Source: Candidatus Anoxychlamydiales bacterium (GTDB lineage: Bacteria > Chlamydiota > Chlamydiia > Chlamydiales > SM23-39). From it: a stretch of 25,208 bases of DNA. The DNA lies in assembly GCA_011064905.1 (NCBI GenBank), contig JAAKFW010000001.1, positions 1 to 25,208 of the forward strand. Reading direction: 5' to 3'. A program made the translations under genes and the position numbers. Each line of letters begins with the position of its first letter. Within the stretch, counting starts at the first letter, position 1. Below the pieces are notes generated by a model. It was given only the letters and a program-made list of their open reading frames with translations, ran no database searches and was not told the origin of the DNA. Positions 8,293 through 16,968 of this stretch are shown in pieces.

Positions 8293-9009
8293 ATGAGTAT
8301 CGCTCTCTTAAGCTGTGCATATGCCCAAAATTCTCCAGTGAACTTAAAAGGAAAATCTAAAGATATTTTAGCTATGAAATGGCTTGTTAAATTTTCAAAT
8401 GGCACTTGGAAAAAATATCAACTAACTCTTTATATCCCTTCTAACAAAAAAAAATATGGAACTATTTCTAAAGCGCTTAGCTCAAAAAAGAGAAAAGAAA
8501 ATATAGAAACTACATATATACAAATTAACAACTTAGAAGCTGTACAAGATCTACAAAAAAAAGCAGAGGCAATTAAAATAAATATAAAATTTAGAGAGAC
8601 CAAAGAGAGTGACTTACCGGATCTTGCAAGAAACGATAGTGAAGATCATTTTATCGATCCAAATGCTTTTGTAGATAGTAAAGAGCATCTACTTTTCTAT
8701 CCTAAGTCAAAAGAGCTCTGCTTGCCCAACTATCATAAAATAAAACAATATTTAGAAAAACATATCGAAAAGCAAATAAAAGCTACTCCTAAAGCATCCC
8801 CTAAAAAGGAAAAACCAGAAATAAATGAAGATGATAAAGAAAATATTTCACCTTCATCTGATTTAGCTAATGCTCCGAGAGCTTTAAAGAGCAACAGTAG
8901 AATAAAGTCTATATCCTCTTGCTGTAATTTAAAATTCATAGCTGCCATTATATTTGCTCTATCGGTTAGTTTACTTGGACATTTTTATAAAAATCAAAAT
9001 CTAAAATGA
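8293..9009 (+). CDS. Putative tail-anchored effector, family shared with 16021
   Basis: The chosen start is ATG 8293, preceded by AAGGAC at 8283-8288, giving 238 residues; a longer TTG start at 8251 lacks a ribosome binding site and its extension has no counterpart in the paralogue. The core holds KWLVKF (29-34), TYIQIN (74-79) and a DLPDLARNDSEDHF block (107-120), which falls at exactly the same residue numbers as SLADAAKNSKDHIL in the 16021 protein. A charged Lys/Pro/Asp linker (161-205) leads to a Cys-Cys pair (210-211) and one membrane helix (about 214-231) close to the C-terminus. The function is unknown; the tail-anchor layout suggests insertion into a membrane after export. Confidence 0.75.
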   Translation: MSIALLSCAYAQNSPVNLKGKSKDILAMKWLVKFSNGTWKKYQLTLYIPSNKKKYGTISKALSSKKRKENIETTYIQINNLEAVQDLQKKAEAIKINIKFRETKESDLPDLARNDSEDHFIDPNAFVDSKEHLLFYPKSKELCLPNYHKIKQYLEKHIEKQIKATPKASPKKEKPEINEDDKENISPSSDLANAPRALKSNSRIKSISSCCNLKFIAAIIFALSVSLLGHFYKNQNLK

Positions 9010-9010
9010 T

Positions 9011-9205
9011 ATGACATATCCTATCGATACTTTTCAAATAAGATGCCTTCTATTAAATAGCGCTTTAGTAGCTTCCCTTCCAGCAGATAAAAATATATGT
9101 TAAATAAGTATTGATGATTGTTTTAAGAAAAAAAAAGATAATAGCAGAAAAATTCCTGTGTTTGCAGGAAAGTCATTAGCGGAAAGAGATTCAGTATTAA
9201 AATAA
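9011..9205 (+). pseudogene. Small ORF interrupted by one in-frame TAA
   Basis: ATG 9011 opens 30 codons of protein-like sequence (it begins MTYPIDTFQIRCLLL) that stop at TAA 9101-9103. The same frame continues at once with 33 further codons of good composition (including FKKKKDNSRKIPVFAGKS) and ends at TAA 9203-9205. Joined, the two parts make about 64 residues. I recognise no family. It starts one base after the 8293 gene, so it may be a decayed partner or a remnant of a larger gene. It could also be chance. Confidence 0.4.
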
Positions 9206-9323
9206 CTTTTTTTTTAATTTCAAAAACCTTGATATTTTAAAGTTTTTTTAAAGAAAATATAAATTTAACTTTAAATTAAATTGAAAAAACAATATATAAA
9301 TCTATGTTAATTAGTGGATTTTA

Positions 9324-10910
9324 ATGAAACGTAGCTATTTTTTAGTATTAATACTTCTTTTAACTTTTTCTTGTGAAAAAAAAGAGACTGCACATAAAAC
9401 TCTGAGAACTTGTATATACTCAGATCCTCAATCATTAGATACAAGAAAAGTTGGAGATTATATTTCTTCTGAAGTTTTATTTATGTTGTATAGAGGACTG
9501 ATGCATTATTCAGCTTCAGGCGAGCTAAAACCGTCTCTTTGTAAAAGATATGAGATTTCAAAAGACAAAAAAACATATACGTTTTATTTGAAAAAAGCAT
9601 TTTGGTCTAATAAAGAACCTATTGACGCATATGATTTTGAAAGGTCATGGAAAAAAATACTAGACCCATCTTTTCCATCGCAATATGCTGAACTTTTATA
9701 TCCCATTAAAAATGCTGAAAGAGCAAAAAGAGGCCAAATAGATATTAATGAAGTTAAAGTAAAAGCAATAAACAGCAAAATCTTAAAAGTTGAGCTAGAA
9801 CATCCAAATCCTTATTTTTTATTTCTAACATCATTTTCTTCATATTTTCCGATGCCCAAAAATATCGATGAAAAAATAACGTTCAATCAAAATGTTAATA
9901 ACCTAGCATTCAGCGGACCATTTATATTAGATAAATGGGTCAGGAAATCTGAAATCATTTTAAAGAAAAACCCCTATTTTTATAACAAAGATAAAATTGA
10001 CATAGACGCTATACATATCAGTATAATTTCAAATGAAGAGACCGCATTTCAAATGTATGAAAATAATGAAATAGACTTTTTAAGTTCATTTTTATCTCCT
10101 TTAGCAATTGAGACGCTTGGAAAAGTTAAAAATAGAGATGACTCAAAATTTATTGCAATCGGAGGATTTAGTTTCCTTTGTTTTAATACTGAGAAATTCC
10201 CATTTAACAATAAACATTTAAGAAAAGCTTTCTCTCTTGCAATAGACAGAAAAAAAATAGTAGATAATATAACGCAATTAAATGAACCGATAGCACTAAG
10301 GTGTATACCTCCAATATTTTTAAAAGGCCCAAATAAAGGACTTATAAAAAATAATGAAAAAGAGCTCGCTAAAAAGCATTTTGAAAAAGCGCTACAAGAA
10401 CTAGGAGTTTCAAAAGATAAACTAAAAATTTCTTTTACATTTGGATCCTATGTAGTTCATAGAAAAGAAGCAGAAGCTCTAAAGCAAATGCTTGAAGATA
10501 CTTTTAAAATTTCTATTAAACTAAACCTTGTAGAAGACAAAATTCTTTTCTCTAAACTGAATAAAAAGGAGTATCAGTTTGCTCTCTCTCGATTAATCGT
10601 TAGATATAATGATCCATTAAATATTTTTGAGAGATTCAAATATAAAAACCATCCTAAAAATTATTCATCTTGGCAAGATGACAATTTTATAGATATTTTA
10701 AATCTAGCTAAAAAAGAATTTGATCCTGAAAAAAGATTTAGGTTAATAGAGGCAGCCGAGAGTCTACTATTAGAAGATATGCCAATAACTCCAATGTATT
10801 TTTATAACTACACAATCCTTACTAAAAAAAATATCAAAGGTATTTATACAAATATAGTTGGAGATTTAATATTTGATAATACCAAAATATTAGAAGAAGA
10901 AATTAAATGA
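9324..10910 (+). CDS. OppA-like peptide-binding lipoprotein of an ABC transporter
   Basis: A 528-residue extracytoplasmic solute-binding protein of family 5 (OppA/DppA type). It starts with a lipoprotein signal (hydrophobic 5-15, then TFSC with Cys17). Family features follow: DPQSLDTRKVGDYISSEVLFMLYRG near 34-58, the FYLKKAFWSNKEPIDAYDFERSWK motif near 91-114, a LAFSGPFILDKW segment near 193-204, LRKAFSLAIDRKKIVDNI near 299-316, and a typical C-terminal PMYFYNY. No permease or ATPase genes are adjacent, so it would have to work with a transporter elsewhere. ATG 9324 has a weak ribosome binding site. Its stop overlaps the next start (ATGA). Confidence 0.92.
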   Translation: MKRSYFLVLILLLTFSCEKKETAHKTLRTCIYSDPQSLDTRKVGDYISSEVLFMLYRGLMHYSASGELKPSLCKRYEISKDKKTYTFYLKKAFWSNKEPIDAYDFERSWKKILDPSFPSQYAELLYPIKNAERAKRGQIDINEVKVKAINSKILKVELEHPNPYFLFLTSFSSYFPMPKNIDEKITFNQNVNNLAFSGPFILDKWVRKSEIILKKNPYFYNKDKIDIDAIHISIISNEETAFQMYENNEIDFLSSFLSPLAIETLGKVKNRDDSKFIAIGGFSFLCFNTEKFPFNNKHLRKAFSLAIDRKKIVDNITQLNEPIALRCIPPIFLKGPNKGLIKNNEKELAKKHFEKALQELGVSKDKLKISFTFGSYVVHRKEAEALKQMLEDTFKISIKLNLVEDKILFSKLNKKEYQFALSRLIVRYNDPLNIFERFKYKNHPKNYSSWQDDNFIDILNLAKKEFDPEKRFRLIEAAESLLLEDMPITPMYFYNYTILTKKNIKGIYTNIVGDLIFDNTKILEEEIK

Positions 10911-12946
10911 CAACTCAGATAAAAAATAAGATAGATAAGAAAAAAAATATTTTGGAAATAACCCCTATTTTTTTTCCTCCTTCAAGTTATAATCTTAGAG
11001 ATTTTGAAAATTTTATAACTTCCACACAAAATCAGATTGAATCTATTATCCCTAAAAATATTTTAAATGATTTTAATAATGCTAAAACAAAGGATGAGAT
11101 CAAGAATACTTTCTTAAAAATGAACCAAGCTCTACCTTATATCCTTCATAGTAATATAGCAGAAGAAAAGCTTCCTTTTAGCGTTTCATTCTCTTTTTTT
11201 TCTTTTTCAGATTTAGTAGAGGGTATTTCTAGATTTATTTTTGATATGCTAAATAAATGGCTAACCTTAACTCATCCTATCGATATAAATGCTAATAGAT
11301 CTATTAAGTTCAAATTTAAAAAATTTCCTCAAAAAACATATTATTTATCTGAGTATTTTATAAATGTTTCAAATGAAAAAGAGAAAAGCTTAATTAAAAG
11401 AAATATAAAATCCTTCATAGATGAGATGAAGCTAATAATAATGTCCGCGAATTACACAAAAAATATTAGCTCTTCAATCCTCTCTAAAAATAGTGCCTCT
11501 GCTCATATGCATAACTACATTTCTAAGTTTTCAAAAGAAAAAAAATTACATGAGATTAAAGAAAACCTAGCTTTTTTAATGTATAAAAGTCCAAAGATTT
11601 TTGATAATGATATATTTGATTCTCTTCATCTAACCTCTTTAATATTCAAAGGTGATTTTACAACTATCAGAAACCCAAAACATGTCTCTAGAATAATCGC
11701 ATTTAGCTATTTTTTTAAAAAATCTATTAATCAAATTAAATCTCAAATTCAAACAAACAAAAGATACGTTAAATTAAAGATATTAAAAACAAATCTCTCT
11801 ACCCAAAAAAAACCTATCTTAGGCATTTTAATTGTCATGGATCTTTTATATGAAAATGAATACTTTGAAAAAAAATATATTTTAGAGTCTATTTCTCAAA
11901 TCATAAAAAATCTTAGATATCTAAAAAACTCATTTATTACAGATAGAAGAGATCCCAAAGTGCTCTCCTATTATTTGGAGATTGAAAAAAAAGAGTTAAA
12001 TTATTTTTCTCTAAAAGAGATAACAGATCTGAAAAAAAAGCTAAGCCTCGCTTTTAGCTCAAAAATGAAAAAATTAATAAATCCAATATATTTACCGAGA
12101 AATGAAGAAGAGATCTTAAGAAACATTATCATTTTAACAAAACAGCTAAACTATGTTAAAGATATCCCTCAAGTAATAATTTCATTTGACAAACAGAGCT
12201 CAAAAGAGATCTCTTTTAGAGTAATTTTATTAAGACTCCTCAAGAAGGACTCCCTTTCTTTAAAAGATCTCTTTTCATATTCGAAAACACTTTTAAAATT
12301 CTCTTTAGATGAAACTAAAAATGTAGGCCTGCTCAAGAAGAATTACCCAAAAGAGGCAAATGTTTTTAAACTCTCTTTAAACAAATTTGATTTTTTAAGA
12401 AGAGATCATTCTATAGATCTTAGAAAGGCAAGGCAAACAATTTTCACTGAACTTACAAACATCTTAGGTAACTTTAGAGATTTTAATGGGGGTCTTTTAT
12501 CTAAACAACTAGATGCTATGGAGAATCTTAAAAAAATAATGCTAACTAATAAAAAATCTTCAGATTTTATATTAGAAGAGTTTTTCTATTCAATAAAACC
12601 TACTATTCAACAAACCATTGTAGATGCTAAAATTTTAAAAAAACTTTTTTTAATGTTTATAAAAATTTTAAAAAAAGAGTTTAAAAATAGCAACTGCCTC
12701 ATTGACACAAAAACCGAAAAAAATCAGTTTTATATCATAATAAAGACTCCCTTTACAAAAATAAAAGATGATATTATTTTAGCTGTAAAAAAACTCAAAT
12801 TTAAATCTTTTGAAACCCTTACATCTTCAATAGATAGAAATGATCAAAAAACACTAGGATTTGCATTAATATCTAAAGATATCACTAAAAAAGATCTGCT
12901 CTATAAAACAATTATAAAAGAGATCGAAAAAAGCTTTAAAATTTAA
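10907..12946 (+). CDS. Large hypothetical protein coupled to the OppA-like gene
   Basis: 679 residues, very rich in Lys, Ile, Phe and Ser; no signal peptide and no convincing membrane segment. I do not recognise the family. Most of the chain looks helical. Possible landmarks are the LILHR-like helical region around 300-340, a region with DFNGGLLSKQLDAM near 525-538, and a basic beta-alpha C-terminus (NQFYIIIKTPFTKIKDD near 607-623). Translation is coupled to the OppA-like gene by a four-base overlap, implying a shared task or shared regulation. The gene converges on the MFS gene with a four-base tail overlap. Confidence 0.8.
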   Translation: MTTQIKNKIDKKKNILEITPIFFPPSSYNLRDFENFITSTQNQIESIIPKNILNDFNNAKTKDEIKNTFLKMNQALPYILHSNIAEEKLPFSVSFSFFSFSDLVEGISRFIFDMLNKWLTLTHPIDINANRSIKFKFKKFPQKTYYLSEYFINVSNEKEKSLIKRNIKSFIDEMKLIIMSANYTKNISSSILSKNSASAHMHNYISKFSKEKKLHEIKENLAFLMYKSPKIFDNDIFDSLHLTSLIFKGDFTTIRNPKHVSRIIAFSYFFKKSINQIKSQIQTNKRYVKLKILKTNLSTQKKPILGILIVMDLLYENEYFEKKYILESISQIIKNLRYLKNSFITDRRDPKVLSYYLEIEKKELNYFSLKEITDLKKKLSLAFSSKMKKLINPIYLPRNEEEILRNIIILTKQLNYVKDIPQVIISFDKQSSKEISFRVILLRLLKKDSLSLKDLFSYSKTLLKFSLDETKNVGLLKKNYPKEANVFKLSLNKFDFLRRDHSIDLRKARQTIFTELTNILGNFRDFNGGLLSKQLDAMENLKKIMLTNKKSSDFILEEFFYSIKPTIQQTIVDAKILKKLFLMFIKILKKEFKNSNCLIDTKTEKNQFYIIIKTPFTKIKDDIILAVKKLKFKSFETLTSSIDRNDQKTLGFALISKDITKKDLLYKTIIKEIEKSFKI

Positions 12947-14478
12947 CTCTTTGACTTACACCTTATTTTTTTTCTTTTGTATCTAACCAGGACCCAAACA
13001 ATACTAATTAAAACTAATAAGGCAGCAACTGCGTTAGCTATTAAAAATGATTTTTCAGTAGCTTCAAAGTACGCTTTTTTTACAATAGCTTGAGCGTTTA
13101 TAGATAATTTGTTAAAAGCATCTACAGCTTTGGGAGCTTTTGCAAGCAAGCCATCAAATGAAGTTGGATCTAGTGCGCTCGTTAATTTGCTTTTTTCTAG
13201 ATCTTTTGAAAAAAATATATGTTCAACATTTAATATTATAGCGCCTGTAACAGCAAACCCAATCGATCTACCGGCGTTTCTAAGAGTTCCAAATATTCCA
13301 GTTGCCATACCTCTTGTTTTATTTGGGACAGAAGTAATACCGGCAACGATTGCCGGAGTTAAAGTAAAGGTAAGGCCCCAACCAAGTGTTAATAAAGAGG
13401 GAAGCAGCCAAATCATAGATCCTTTTTGAAAGAAAACTATAAACCAAATAAAAGAGAATAGAGTTAGAAAAAGCCCTGTAATAGTTGGAACTTTAACGCT
13501 GTATTTATCCATTAACATTCCGCCAACTGGAGCCATAAATATTATGGGAATAGAGCTTATTAACATTGCAAAACCCGCTTTAGATGGTGAAAAGCCTAAA
13601 AGATACTGAAAATATATTGCCCAAAAAATAATAGCCCCTGTAGCGAAAAGCTCTAAAAATATAATTAAACTCACAACTGAAAACAGTTTATTTTTAAATA
13701 AAGAAAAATCTAAAAATGGATGCTTTGCTTTTTTTGTAACTACTATAAAAAACAAAAAAAAGATTATAGCAAAAATGAAAAGCAAAATTATTGCAGGAGA
13801 TAAAAACCCCCAGCTTTTAGCTTGCATAAAAGCTAAAATAATCGATATCATTGCAATTGCAAACAGGAAAAATCCCTTAAAATCAAAAGTTTCATTAGAA
13901 ACTTCTGGTTTTCCTATAGCTAAAATACCAAATATTTGTCCGATAAAACAAATTGGGATATTTATCCAAAAGACCCATCTCCAAGTTAGATACTGAGTGA
14001 AAAGCCCTCCAATATATGGAGCTAAAGCTAAAAAAAATGAACCTACAGCTGTATTAATACCAACAATAAGTCCCCTTTTATTTGCAGGGAAAAGATCGAG
14101 CAAAATATTATAAGATGAAGGAACCATAAATGCAGCGCCAATCCCTTGAATAAATCTAAAAATAATTAGCCAAATAGCATTCATACTAATAGCGCAAAAA
14201 AACGATGCAAATAAAAATATTGTAATCCCCAAAAGAAAAATCCTTCTAAAACCGACAATATCCCCTAGTCTTCCAGCTGCTAAAATAAAAACAACCATGG
14301 ATAAAAGATATGAATTTATCATCCATTGAGATAAAAAGCTCGTTGCCCCAAGCTCTCTTTGAATCGTTGGAATAGCAACTGGCAGGATAGATTGATCAGT
14401 AAAAATTAAAGCAATGCAAGATACTACCGATATAAATCCGAGCCATTTTCTTTGTCTATCAGAGAGCTTATGTAGCAT
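12943..14478 (-). CDS. MFS drug/solute exporter, DHA2 (EmrB/QacA) family
   Basis: A 511-residue integral membrane protein with about 14 hydrophobic helices. DHA2 features: the first helix carries the acidic motif D1-like TDQSILPVAIPTIQ (27-40), the following SQWMINSYLLS, MFS motif A GRLGDIVGFRR (69-79), the arginine-rich FRFIQGIGAAFMVPSS helix 4, and motif C-like AVGSFFLALAPYIGG in helix 5. The last helix near 480-502 is preceded by a loop of about 60 residues containing polar helices. Such proteins exchange protons for drugs or other amphipathic solutes; the substrate cannot be told from sequence. ATG 14478 is preceded by a TATAAC that could be a -10 box. Monocistronic. Confidence 0.93.
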   Translation of the reverse strand: MLHKLSDRQRKWLGFISVVSCIALIFTDQSILPVAIPTIQRELGATSFLSQWMINSYLLSMVVFILAAGRLGDIVGFRRIFLLGITIFLFASFFCAISMNAIWLIIFRFIQGIGAAFMVPSSYNILLDLFPANKRGLIVGINTAVGSFFLALAPYIGGLFTQYLTWRWVFWINIPICFIGQIFGILAIGKPEVSNETFDFKGFFLFAIAMISIILAFMQAKSWGFLSPAIILLFIFAIIFFLFFIVVTKKAKHPFLDFSLFKNKLFSVVSLIIFLELFATGAIIFWAIYFQYLLGFSPSKAGFAMLISSIPIIFMAPVGGMLMDKYSVKVPTITGLFLTLFSFIWFIVFFQKGSMIWLLPSLLTLGWGLTFTLTPAIVAGITSVPNKTRGMATGIFGTLRNAGRSIGFAVTGAIILNVEHIFFSKDLEKSKLTSALDPTSFDGLLAKAPKAVDAFNKLSINAQAIVKKAYFEATEKSFLIANAVAALLVLISIVWVLVRYKRKKIRCKSKS

Positions 14479-14517
14479 ACAATCTTGTTATAACTTTATT
14501 TTAGCTATAATAATATT

Positions 14518-15312
14518 TTAATTGATTGTAAAGCTTCTTGTAGTATCGTTAAAAAAACCGGGAACTTTTTCTATGTTTTTATCCATTAGCTCTAATCTAA
14601 TTGTATGCTTTCCTTTTCTAAGTCCATAAATATAATATGGCGACCATTTAGATAGCTTTCTTTTAATTTTGTTATCGATAGTAAGCCTAACAAAATATCC
14701 ATCTTCAGAAAGAAAAACATTAGTTAAATAAAAATCTAATAAAACAGGCTCTTTATCTTTGATATTTAGAAATCCAGAGGGTTCATTATAAGTTAAATAT
14801 GGCCCTGATAGATTCATTTTGCTATTAACTCTTTTGTTTTGAACATAAAAATTAGTTACTGCAAAGCATCCTTTTTGTCTTAAAGCCTCTCCATATGATC
14901 TTGCCGGAAAAACCCTTAAAAAATGCTCTCCTTGAGATAAGGAGTAGGGAACTTTAAATCTATACATAGATTCATAATAGTTCCCCTCTTCATCAAATGG
15001 AGAAAGGCTCGGCCCTGTTCTTGCAAAATATGGGTTATTATCAATAATTACATGTATGCTTTGACCTAACTTTGAATTTGCTATTTCTTTTGCTCTTTCA
15101 TTATTTGAGATATTACCTAGAGGATACCCTCTTAGTCTTAGTTGGACCCAAACTTCGCTTGAGCCATCTACTTGATTTTCTTCAGGATAAACTATATATA
15201 TCCTTACATTTTCAGATTGTTTAGAGTGATCTACCGGGACTACTTGCACTTTTTGATAAGCTACTAAATTAAAAGCAAATAGTAAAAACAAACATCTAAT
15301 TAAGATTTTCAT
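14518..15312 (-). CDS. Exported hypothetical protein, beta-rich
   Basis: 264 residues with a clear signal peptide (Lys/Arg start, hydrophobic 4-17, likely cleavage after VAY near 19). The mature part is beta-rich: it begins with RIYIVYPEENQVDGSSEVWVQ, has a stretch rich in Tyr/Phe (YFARTGP, YRFKVPYSLSQGEHFLRVF) and ends with GKHTIRLELMDKN, a pattern of immunoglobulin-like beta-sandwich proteins. I do not recognise a family. It has an unpaired Cys near 151. It diverges from the 15427 gene, also exported, so the shared 115-base spacer may co-regulate the pair. Confidence 0.8.
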   Translation of the reverse strand: MKILIRCLFLLFAFNLVAYQKVQVVPVDHSKQSENVRIYIVYPEENQVDGSSEVWVQLRLRGYPLGNISNNERAKEIANSKLGQSIHVIIDNNPYFARTGPSLSPFDEEGNYYESMYRFKVPYSLSQGEHFLRVFPARSYGEALRQKGCFAVTNFYVQNKRVNSKMNLSGPYLTYNEPSGFLNIKDKEPVLLDFYLTNVFLSEDGYFVRLTIDNKIKRKLSKWSPYYIYGLRKGKHTIRLELMDKNIEKVPGFFNDTTRSFTIN

Positions 15313-15426
15313 ATTTACCTCTTTTTTCCACTAATCATGCCTATTTCATTTATGAATTTCAATTTTTTTAACTAAAAACTTCAAATTAAATACATTTTGA
15401 GTTATTCAAAAAACAGGGATAACTTT

Positions 15427-15876
15427 ATGAAAGAGCGTCTGAAAATATTATTTATTTTTTTTGTAAGTGTAGCGATTGTATATGGCAGCTTTTTAGCATC
15501 TGAAAAATATCCTAAAAATCCAAGTCTCACTACAAAAGCATCTTTTGTCAAATCAAGATACATACATCCTGATGAAAAAGTTATACGAGTTGAAATCAAA
15601 GTTTTAGATGACACAACAAAAGATCATCATGACATAATGGAAGTAAAGTTCAATAACCAGCAAATTCCACTTTTAAAAGCTGATGCGTTAGGGAGAAGAG
15701 CTAGAAAATATTATCAAGTAAAGCCAGGCACATATGATTTAGAGTGGAAAGTATCAAAAAGCAAAAGCACTTGGCCTAGATCTAAAAGTTATAAAAAAGA
15801 AATCACTTTGAGAGAAGAAAATAAATTTGTCTACATTATAATTGTAGGCGAAAATGTAAGCGTTAGTACATCTTAA
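15427..15876 (+). CDS. Exported or membrane-anchored hypothetical protein
   Basis: The start chosen is ATG 15427, preceded by CAGGGAT; this gives 149 residues with a basic N-terminus and one hydrophobic helix (about 6-23), a signal peptide or anchor. A TTG at 15397 would add ten polar residues and has no ribosome binding site. The mature part is beta-rich (KVIRVEIKVLDD, FNNQQIPLLKADA, GTYDLEWKVSKSKS, KFVYIIIVGENV) and basic, like a small periplasmic beta-sandwich. Its mature domain has the same general style as its divergent neighbour at 14518, but I see no convincing sequence match. Confidence 0.75.
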   Translation: MKERLKILFIFFVSVAIVYGSFLASEKYPKNPSLTTKASFVKSRYIHPDEKVIRVEIKVLDDTTKDHHDIMEVKFNNQQIPLLKADALGRRARKYYQVKPGTYDLEWKVSKSKSTWPRSKSYKKEITLREENKFVYIIIVGENVSVSTS

Positions 15877-16020
15877 AAAATTTAAACCCCATTTATAATT
15901 TAACTTTCAATAAAATATTTTCTTGATATTTTTTTAGATTCGATGTAACCATATTTTTCATAAATTAAAATTTTAGGATTCATTAAAAATTGATCTTTTA
16001 AAATAAAAAAGAGAGAAAAT

Positions 16021-16782
16021 ATGACAACAATTACTAAAATAACACCCACATTTTATAGATGCGCTGAAACTTTAGGGAGAATAGACTTTGGGGTAACCGT
16101 AATAGCTAGCACTTGGAGAGTCTCCTTCTCAGATCTCTCTACAAAACAATATAATGTCACTTTATCACCTGATAAATTAGATCCCGAGTATGACTCTCGA
16201 AAAGACTCTCATAGAAGTTCTGAAGCTCGCTCTATACGCTCTAAATTTTCCGCTCCGCAACCTAAAAATTACTACATTCAAATAGATGATTCGCCTAAAT
16301 TTATTGAGTCGTTATTCAAAAAAACTATCTCTGAGAGATCATTAGCTGACGCTGCTAAAAACTCTAAAGATCACATCTTATGTCCTAAAAATGACAAAGG
16401 AAGACCTTTATACTTTTATGTTATTTCACCAAAAGATTTTGAACAAATCCCTAAAAACGAATTTGACGATATTTCAAATACAAAAGAAAAAATAGATGCA
16501 ATATCAAAAAATACAATTCTTACTTCTAAGGCCTTTTTTTCTTCAAATAAAGTAAGCGAAAAAGAATTAACAGATGAAAACCCCACCACAATTAACAGAA
16601 TTAAACGGCTCGAGCTTGACGAATTTGAATCTAAATTACTATTTCATGAACTTTTTGAGCAATACTTAATAATTTATATACAAGCAAAAAATCCAGCTAT
16701 TACAGATGAAAGAGCGAAAAAAGCAACTGAAAGAACTCCTCTTGTTAATAATCAAACATGTTCATGTTGCACAGTAGTTTAA
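16021..16782 (+). CDS. Putative effector ending in a Cys-rich CaaX-like tail
   Basis: A 253-residue soluble protein, ATG 16021 after GAGAG. The core matches the 8293 protein: TWRVSF (31-36), QYNVTL, YYIQID (84-89) and SLADAAKNSKDHIL (107-120). The middle and C-terminal parts are helical and charged. Where its paralogues carry a membrane helix, this one ends in QTCSCCTVV: Cys247, Cys249 and Cys250, the last four residues fitting the Cys-a-a-X pattern of eukaryotic prenylation, with upstream Cys as possible acylation sites. This suggests membrane attachment by host lipidation. That is an inference; the cysteines could instead bind metal or form disulfides. Confidence 0.75.
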   Translation: MTTITKITPTFYRCAETLGRIDFGVTVIASTWRVSFSDLSTKQYNVTLSPDKLDPEYDSRKDSHRSSEARSIRSKFSAPQPKNYYIQIDDSPKFIESLFKKTISERSLADAAKNSKDHILCPKNDKGRPLYFYVISPKDFEQIPKNEFDDISNTKEKIDAISKNTILTSKAFFSSNKVSEKELTDENPTTINRIKRLELDEFESKLLFHELFEQYLIIYIQAKNPAITDERAKKATERTPLVNNQTCSCCTVV

Positions 16783-16968
16783 AAAGTTGACAAGATATAT
16801 TTTATTGCAAATATTTTACTTAATCTTCACATTTTTTTTTAAAGAAATACCCTAAATAAGAGTTAGCTAAAAAAGCAAATTAAATAAATTTTTATAATTT
16901 TCATTTTTTTTTTGATAATAAATTGATAATTTCCCATAATGCTGCTAGAAAAATAAATTATTAAAGTT

